This document shows, piece after piece, positions 29,929-34,726 of a DNA stretch of 34,726 nucleotides (positions are counted from its first letter, which is position 1; every line of letters starts with the position of its first letter). Source of the DNA: an uncultured Pseudoflavonifractor sp. (GTDB lineage: Bacteria; Bacillota; Clostridia; Oscillospirales; Oscillospiraceae). The notes beneath the pieces are model-generated. The model was not told the DNA's origin, did no database searches, and saw only the letters and a list, made by a program, of their open reading frames with translations. A program made the translations under genes and the position numbers. The stretch is from NCBI GenBank assembly GCA_947651395.1, contig CANSYW010000018.1:1-34726 (forward strand). Reading direction: 5' to 3'.

Positions 29929-30648
29929 GTGGACAAGCTTTTGAACCATGTCGTCGACCTGCCCTGCCGCCCTGAAAACCGGGGCGGCAGGCGCGGGGCC
30001 GACCAAATCAGGTACCTGGTCTATCACTACACAGGCAACGACGGAGACCGGGGGGCCAACAACGCCCGCTATTACCGGGACAACACCGTGGGGGCGTCCG
30101 CTCACTACTTTGTGGACGACGACAGTGTCACCCGCTCTGTGGACGATCTTCTGATCGCCTGGGCGGTGGGGGGCAAGAAGTGGGCGGACTGCGCAAAGAC
30201 CGGAGGGGGGAAGCTCTACGGCGTCATCACCAACACCAACAGCATCTCCATTGAAATGTGCGACGCCCGCCGGGACGGAAAACTCATGGCCACCGAGGCC
30301 ACGCTGGAGCGGGCGGCGGCGCTGGGCCGGGAGCTGATGGAGAAGTACCACATTCCTATCGAGCGGGTGGCGCGGCATTTTGACGTCACCGGCAAGCACT
30401 GCCCGGCCTATTTTATGGAGGAGACGGCCTGGGCGGAGTTTAAGAAACGGCTTACGGAGACGGAGGAGGAAAAGGAAATGAAGCTGTACCGATATGTGGC
30501 GGAAATGCCGGAATGGGCCCGCCAGGCCGCGACCAGGGCCATCCGGCAGGGGGTGGTGAAGCTGGACAAGACCGGGGCCTGCTCCATATGGGAGCCCAAC
30601 CTCCAGCCCCTGGTATGGCTGGATCGCCTGGGTATGCTGGGAGAGTAA
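29929..30648 (+). CDS. N-acetylmuramoyl-L-alanine amidase (phage-type endolysin)
   Basis: The 239-residue protein has an Amidase_2 domain (about 1-170). Zinc-binding elements are visible: YLVYHYTGND near residue 32, a second His in ASAHYFVDD near 60, and HFDVTGKHCPAYF near 145. It would cut the amide between N-acetylmuramic acid and L-alanine in peptidoglycan. The C-terminal part (about 180-239) is a short helical region, possibly a binding module (MPEWARQAATRAIRQGV and LVWLDRLGML). There is no signal peptide, as expected if a holin releases it. GTG 29929 is the start; AAGGAGGG precedes it at about 8 bases. Confidence 0.92.
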   Translation: MDKLLNHVVDLPCRPENRGGRRGADQIRYLVYHYTGNDGDRGANNARYYRDNTVGASAHYFVDDDSVTRSVDDLLIAWAVGGKKWADCAKTGGGKLYGVITNTNSISIEMCDARRDGKLMATEATLERAAALGRELMEKYHIPIERVARHFDVTGKHCPAYFMEETAWAEFKKRLTETEEEKEMKLYRYVAEMPEWARQAATRAIRQGVVKLDKTGACSIWEPNLQPLVWLDRLGMLGE

Positions 30649-30653
30649 AAAAC

Positions 30654-30704
30654 GGGGGGCGGCGCCCACGCCGGCCCCCCTGTCCTCCGGGATGGGGACA
30701 GGGG
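30654..30704 (+). promoter_or_regulatory. Two overlapping GC-rich hairpins between amidase and the toxin unit
   Basis: The first stem is GGGGGGC 30654-30660 with GCCCCCC 30674-30680 plus an inner GGCG/CGCC. The second is CCCCTGTCC 30677-30685 with GGACAGGGG 30696-30704. They share bases 30677-30680, so they compete. No T run follows, so it is not a clear terminator; it may set relative expression of lysis and toxin genes. Confidence 0.5.
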
Positions 30705-30759
30705 ATAAAGATGTTCAATAAAAAGAGATGAAGGATAAGTTATAGGGGAGAGGATCAAT

Positions 30760-30900
30760 ATGGGAAGAGCAAAAGAAAAACTAAAAGGACTGTGGGGGCC
30801 TGGAGAAGGTATTGTAAAAGACACGGGCAATGGGGGGCTTAATCCGGACGATGCCAGGCTTTTGTTGAAATATTTTGGTTTGCTTCCGGAGGAGGAGTAA
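30760..30900 (+). CDS. 46-residue protein immediately upstream of the toxin gene
   Basis: The ATG at 30760 follows GGGGAGAGG at a good distance, and the frame ends at TAA 30898-30900. The product starts MGRAKEKLKGLWGPGEG and ends LNPDDARLLLKYFGLLPEEE, with a basic front and an acidic helical end. I do not recognise it. The last codons form the GGAGGAGG ribosome site of the toxin gene, whose ATG is one base after the stop, so the two are translationally coupled. It could be an adaptor or chaperone for the toxin; this is inference from position. Confidence 0.65.
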   Translation: MGRAKEKLKGLWGPGEGIVKDTGNGGLNPDDARLLLKYFGLLPEEE

Positions 30901-30901
30901 T

Positions 30902-33900
30902 ATGGCATCTATGGATGAACTGTTTGCCCAGTCGAAGAAAAGGGCAAGGGAATTGGATCGAGGGGAGGGGCGGATAAAGCAATCAACAGCCGTGACAGCT
31001 GTTTCCACCCAGGCTCAGGCTGCGGGCACCGTGCAGCAGCGGCTGGCCCGAATGGCGCAGAGCGGACAGGCGAGCGAATCGTACATCCGGCAGGTCAAAC
31101 CCGCACGGCAGAAGTATGAAGGCTACAAGCGGGCTCTGGACGCCGCCCAGCGGCAAGAGGAGGCCTATACTTACAAACCGGTGCGGGGGAGCTTTACCGG
31201 CGGCGGAAGTTTGGGAGGCAAGAGAGGCTCGCGGGACAGGGCGACGGTAACCGCCGAGCTGGTGGAGAAGCGCGGGGAACAGCAGGCCGAAGCGGCAGGA
31301 CTGGGCCCCATCACCGGCGGGTGGGGGGATCCGGAGACCGTGAAGCGGCTCCAAGCTCAAAGCGACAAGGCCCGGGAGATAAAACCCCTGTTTGCCGAGC
31401 TGGTGGAGCTGGATAAGGCCGAGGAGCAGGCCCTCATCGACAGCGGGGAGTATCGGCCAGCAGGGATTTGGGATGCCACGGTGGGGAGTATCAAGCAGGG
31501 TTATTATAACTCCCGCTATGGGCAGGAGAGCTGGAAGAAGGCGCGGGGAGAAGAGAATGAGGCGGACAAGTATCAGGAACTGCTGGCAGGAGAGGAATTC
31601 AAGTTCATTCCCCAAGGGCTGCCGGCAAAGGCGGTGTCCGGGGCTGCACAGTTAGTGGGACAGTGGGGCAGGCAGGCTACCGACCCCAATGCAGTGGCCA
31701 TGGGAGTGAGCGCTGCCGGTCTGGCTGCCGCAGCAGGGCAGGCAGGGCCCCAGGTGCTGGTGCCGGAGGAGATCGTCACAGTGCCTGGAGCTTTTGCGGC
31801 GGGGCTGGCTACGGGCAGCGCCAAAGCCAATATGGAGATCGAGGCGGGACTTGCTTACAATGAGATGCTTGAGAATGGGATCTCTCATGATACCGCCTAC
31901 AAGATCGCCCAGGGAGTGGGCGGGATCAACGGCCTGATCGAAATGGTACAGCTGGATGAGCTTATCAAGGGCTTTAAGGTACTTAGTAAGTCCGGGGCCA
32001 CGGAAGGCTTGGCTCGAAAGTTGGGGCGGGTACTGCTGGACAAGGGGATCGACATTGCCCAGGAAGTGGCCCAGGAGACGGCCCAGGAGAGTGTGACCAT
32101 CGGAGGAGTCCAGGCGGCCAACCGAATGGAGAAGGGAGAGTGGGCCTACGATTTCGACCAGGTGTGGGATCGGCTGGGGGAGACGGCGGCCTCCTCTGCC
32201 CTGACCTTTGGGGCGGCCTCCATTCCGGGGACGGTGAGAAATGTGGTACATATGAACGACGTGCCCGGCAGGCATGTCTCACAGGCGGGGGATATAAAAA
32301 GCCTTTCTTTAGAAAAAACGACAGGTCTAACCCCAATTTCGCCCAAAATGCGGGAAAGTCTGTCCACCGGAAAGAATAATATCATTGCTCAAACGTTGGG
32401 AGATATTGTATCTTTTGCAAATCAGGCATTGGAAAAGAAAGGCGGCCCAGAACGGCTTTACATGGGTACAATTCCAGATGCGACGGCGGCAATGATAAAA
32501 AGCGCTACTGGGGTAGATGTGACTGGATATAATGCCGTTTTGCCTGGTGATTCAGTTCAGCACATTTTCAAAAAGCATGGAGATTCTAAGACGGAAACAT
32601 TAAGAGGACAACGGGCAGTGACAGCCAATGATATTGCGTTAATTCCTCAAGTTATGGCGGCACCAGATTCAGTTGCGCTTTCCGGGGAAACGGATGCAAG
32701 GGGACGAATCGTAATCCTCTTTTCAAAAAAGATTGGAGACACATTTGCCACAGCACAGGCGGTAAGCGATGGTAGAAAAACGCTATCGACTGATACGTTG
32801 TGGATAAAAAAAGAAGGCCCCACTGATACGGGGTACAATGTTGACAAAACTGTCAACCCTGTACACAACGCCCAAGGCGTACCGTCGTCAGAGCCTTCTT
32901 CCGATATAGTATCCCAAACTATAGATGGTGTCAAGGGCCAGGAAGTTCAGCAACCGGAGGGATCTTCCGGCATTCAGGAAAAGACTTCCGCCGTCGGTCT
33001 GCCTGCTGAACAAAAGAACAAGCTGTCCCTGGCCATCTTCACTGGAGCCGGAGAACAGCAGATCGGGGCCATCCTGAAAGGCTTCGGTCCGGAGGCCGTT
33101 CAGGCCGTCATCAACGAGGGCCTTCAGCATTCTCCGGACAGCGACAGCGGCTCCCGTGCCCGGAGACTGCGGGAGAAGCTGAACGCCGGACAGGAGCCCA
33201 CCGGGGCTGAATTGGCCCGGCTCTATCAGGCCAACGAACAGGCGGCCAGAACGGCGGCTGCCCAGCAGAGCACGGCCCTTCAAAGCACGGCGGTAGAGGG
33301 CGGGGTCACGGCCTCTCAGGAGAGTGTGGGTCTGACAACGCAGCAAAGGGGGACGTTGGAAAAGCTCCGCCAGGAGGGCCGTACCTTCAAGCAGGTGGGC
33401 ATGGCGCTGCAGAAGATGGGCCCGGAGGCCACCAGGGCCGTCATCGCCGAGGGTCTGCGCACCACCCCCGGCTCCGATAGCTACAACCGGGCCCGGACGC
33501 TCCAGAGAAAGCTCAGCACTGGGGAAAGCATCACCGCCTCCGAACTGGGACATCTCTATGACGCCCTGCGCAGAGACCAGGCACAGGGGGGAAGCGCATC
33601 AAAGCAGCTTGCAGAGAGCACCAGGAAAGATGGTACGGCGTTGACAGAGGATGAGAAAGGTGCTATTCTGGCCTATAAGAGCAGTGAAAGCTATAAGATC
33701 AACGCCATCTTGCGGGATGGGGATCCTATGGATGGTCAGACCCGGCAATTTGTGGACAGCCTTGACAGTGCACTGACTAAGCTTCCAATCTATAGAGGAA
33801 CTGTATATCGAAATATCAGTTTTGACGATTTTGGCGGGAAGGCGGATATGGATGCATTCCTGTCACAGTTTGCGATTGGAAAACCTATGATAATGGATGC

Positions 33901-34123
33901 GTATACATCTACATCAAAAAGTGTTGACGGGCATCTTGTCGACGGAGAACATGTAGTCAATATGGAGACCGAGAGCACCATGGGCAGGGAACTGGCTGGC
34001 TTTGGAAACAACAGCGAGAAAGAGATCCTTTTGAGGCGAGGAGCGGTATTGCTCCCGATTGAAATGACTGTCGGAGAAGATGGTAGACCCTTAATCAAGT
34101 TGATTGAAGTGGAGGGATTTTAA
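30902..34123 (+). CDS. Multidomain polymorphic toxin: BECR-type nuclease-like domain and C-terminal ADP-ribosyltransferase
   Basis: The 1073-residue protein has no signal peptide. Residues 1-250 are charged and helical; 260-400 are Ala/Gly-rich with hydrophobic stretches like those of phage and ICE polyvalent proteins (AQEVAQETAQES near 385). Residues 516-640 resemble phage Barnase-EndoU-ColicinE5/D-RelE nucleases (VQHIFKKHGDS, RGQRAVTANDIALIP, RGRIVILFSKK). Two diverged repeats of about 88 residues follow (698-786 and 809-897). The tip (910-1073) is an ADP-ribosyltransferase with R965 in YRGTVYR, the STS motif S1003-S1005, and E1039-x-E1041 in SEKEILL, the R-S-E triad of arginine-type enzymes. 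Both toxin segments are AT-richer than the backbone. ATG 30902 follows GGAGGAGG. Confidence 0.85.
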   Translation: MASMDELFAQSKKRARELDRGEGRIKQSTAVTAVSTQAQAAGTVQQRLARMAQSGQASESYIRQVKPARQKYEGYKRALDAAQRQEEAYTYKPVRGSFTGGGSLGGKRGSRDRATVTAELVEKRGEQQAEAAGLGPITGGWGDPETVKRLQAQSDKAREIKPLFAELVELDKAEEQALIDSGEYRPAGIWDATVGSIKQGYYNSRYGQESWKKARGEENEADKYQELLAGEEFKFIPQGLPAKAVSGAAQLVGQWGRQATDPNAVAMGVSAAGLAAAAGQAGPQVLVPEEIVTVPGAFAAGLATGSAKANMEIEAGLAYNEMLENGISHDTAYKIAQGVGGINGLIEMVQLDELIKGFKVLSKSGATEGLARKLGRVLLDKGIDIAQEVAQETAQESVTIGGVQAANRMEKGEWAYDFDQVWDRLGETAASSALTFGAASIPGTVRNVVHMNDVPGRHVSQAGDIKSLSLEKTTGLTPISPKMRESLSTGKNNIIAQTLGDIVSFANQALEKKGGPERLYMGTIPDATAAMIKSATGVDVTGYNAVLPGDSVQHIFKKHGDSKTETLRGQRAVTANDIALIPQVMAAPDSVALSGETDARGRIVILFSKKIGDTFATAQAVSDGRKTLSTDTLWIKKEGPTDTGYNVDKTVNPVHNAQGVPSSEPSSDIVSQTIDGVKGQEVQQPEGSSGIQEKTSAVGLPAEQKNKLSLAIFTGAGEQQIGAILKGFGPEAVQAVINEGLQHSPDSDSGSRARRLREKLNAGQEPTGAELARLYQANEQAARTAAAQQSTALQSTAVEGGVTASQESVGLTTQQRGTLEKLRQEGRTFKQVGMALQKMGPEATRAVIAEGLRTTPGSDSYNRARTLQRKLSTGESITASELGHLYDALRRDQAQGGSASKQLAESTRKDGTALTEDEKGAILAYKSSESYKINAILRDGDPMDGQTRQFVDSLDSALTKLPIYRGTVYRNISFDDFGGKADMDAFLSQFAIGKPMIMDAYTSTSKSVDGHLVDGEHVVNMETESTMGRELAGFGNNSEKEILLRRGAVLLPIEMTVGEDGRPLIKLIEVEGF
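33539..33593 (+). repeat. 55-bp direct repeat, right copy (inside the toxin gene)
   Basis: These bases are identical to window positions 1-55 and lie at the end of the second backbone repeat (residues 880-897), directly before the ADP-ribosyltransferase cassette. The next base differs. Confidence 0.97.
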
Positions 34124-34125
34124 CT

Positions 34126-34320
34126 ATGGCGATTAAAGATTGGGATAATTTGACCCCGGAGGATTGGGATGAGATCATAGGTGGAATCAAACAGTTTGAA
34201 AAAGATTTTCCACCTAAAGTGCGACAGTTAGATGTAACGGAAGAGCAAATGGAAAAGATACGTCAACAGGTTGAAGCTACAAAGAAAAGAATGCAGGAGA
34301 GGCAGAAGGAACAGCATTAA
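34126..34320 (+). CDS. Small charged protein, candidate immunity protein to the ADP-ribosyltransferase toxin
   Basis: The 64-residue product is strongly charged and helical: an acidic front with a DWDNLTPEDWDEIIGG pattern and a Lys/Glu/Gln-rich end. I recognise no family. The ATG is two bases after the toxin stop, so the two should be coupled. It is AT-richer than the toxin backbone, like the toxin tip, which suggests that tip and downstream gene moved together. The immunity role is inferred from position and from the parallel arrangement at 803-994; the two small proteins are not alike, as expected for different toxins. Confidence 0.62.
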   Translation: MAIKDWDNLTPEDWDEIIGGIKQFEKDFPPKVRQLDVTEEQMEKIRQQVEATKKRMQERQKEQH

Positions 34321-34329
34321 GGGAAGACA

Positions 34330-34420
34330 GAGGAACGATTTTTTGGTCTGCCCAGAGTTATAAAAGCAAGGACATAATGAGGAAGGGTGCGCAGCACGCT
34401 GCGCACCCTTCCCTTGTTTT
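34330..34420 (+). repeat. Palindromic repeat element, copy 2
   Basis: This is the inverted counterpart of 1765-1858. A 15-bp hairpin (34381-34395 with 34398-34412) with a 2-base loop is followed by CTTGTTTTTAT, so in this orientation it can act as terminator for the toxin/immunity unit. Confidence 0.9.
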
Positions 34421-34560
34421 TATAGGAGAGCGCAGAAGACAGAAAAGCCGTTCCCGCGTTTCATTCACAAAAAACGCTCTTTGTTTAAGAATCAACCGGC
34501 GGTTTGGTGACAACATGGCTGGGGAATGGTAAGATGAAGGGCGGAAGGGACGTGAGGGTA

Positions 34561-34698
34561 TTGGATAACGGGAAGATCGGCTCCTTTATCAGGGAGCTGC
34601 GGAAGGAGAAGGGCCTGACCCAAAAGGATCTGGCCGATGTTCTTCATATTACGGATCGGGCAGTCAGCAAGTGGGAGCGGGGAGTTTCCCAAAGTTAA
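34561..34698 (+). CDS. XRE-family helix-turn-helix protein, truncated
   Basis: From TTG 34561 the frame reads DNGKIGSFIRELRKEKGLTQKDLADVLHITDRAVSKWERG, the DNA-binding half of a Cro/C1-type regulator common in Clostridia. It ends after 45 residues (GVSQS then TAA), where relatives continue with a helix such as CPDISLL. The last 30-40 bases are AT-rich and unlike the preceding sequence, so the stop may come from a real truncation or from sequence error at the window edge. AAGGGA lies 10 bases before the TTG; in-frame starts further upstream (34504) exist but do not fit the family start. Confidence 0.7.
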   Translation: MDNGKIGSFIRELRKEKGLTQKDLADVLHITDRAVSKWERGVSQS

Positions 34699-34726
34699 AG
34701 ATACTACACCAAACATAACAACACCA

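Noticed and set aside
1..34123. Composite transposon or excisable island bounded by the 55-bp direct repeats
   Set aside because: The repeat lies inside coding sequence of a toxin backbone, and the interval holds essential genes such as asnS. Shared backbone explains it better.
29465..34320. Complete prophage
   Set aside because: Only lysis-type genes and the toxin unit are visible; no integrase, terminase, capsid or tail gene is found in the window. The rest could lie to the right.

Overview
The window looks like chromosomal DNA of a GC-rich Firmicute of the gut Clostridia, close to Oscillospiraceae/Flavonifractor-type organisms. This is inferred from the lipoproteins and SLH-domain cell-wall proteins, a Spo0A-type DNA-binding domain, the Clostridia-style two-subunit serine dehydratase, strong AGGAGG ribosome sites and many sigma-A promoters with 17-bp spacers. 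No tRNA, rRNA or CRISPR array was found.

Left edge (1-2800) is an accessory region. It opens inside the 3' end of a large polymorphic-toxin gene whose tip is an HExxH metallopeptidase domain. A small candidate immunity gene follows, then a decayed REP-transposase (RAYT) mini-element that has removed the front of a mntA antitoxin gene, and an intact-looking hepT toxin gene. After these come a palindromic repeat element and a stand-alone Spo0A C-terminal-domain gene.

Middle (2800-29250) is mostly ordinary chromosome: a repeat-built coiled-coil protein, psuK-psuG (pseudouridine breakdown), asnS, a DUF1846 protein, a lipoprotein, a TSUP transporter, a DHHW/MBOAT/DUF4358 surface O-acetylation cluster, secG-rnr-GH3, a membrane protein, udk, a CorC-like protein, sdaAB-sdaAA, two SLH proteins around a membrane-anchored MerR regulator, ssb and a beta-CASP RNase. 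Several have unusual architecture: an SLH-anchored BMP-type binding protein, a MerR-RDD fusion, and one domain used in both a lipoprotein and an SLH protein.

Right edge (29465-34320) is the most notable block: a phage-type lysis cassette (XhlA-like protein, holin-like protein, amidase) followed in the same direction by a 46-aa ORF, a 1073-aa multidomain toxin (a BECR-type nuclease-like domain plus a C-terminal ADP-ribosyltransferase) and a 64-aa candidate immunity gene. No capsid or tail gene is present. The first 55 bases of the window are identical to 33539-33593 inside this toxin gene, exactly where the C-terminal toxin cassette begins. The two window edges therefore carry the same toxin backbone with different AT-rich warheads and different small downstream genes. 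A related palindromic repeat lies near both toxin loci in opposite orientation. My working hypothesis is a polymorphic toxin family with exchangeable tips, possibly released by a domesticated holin/endolysin module.
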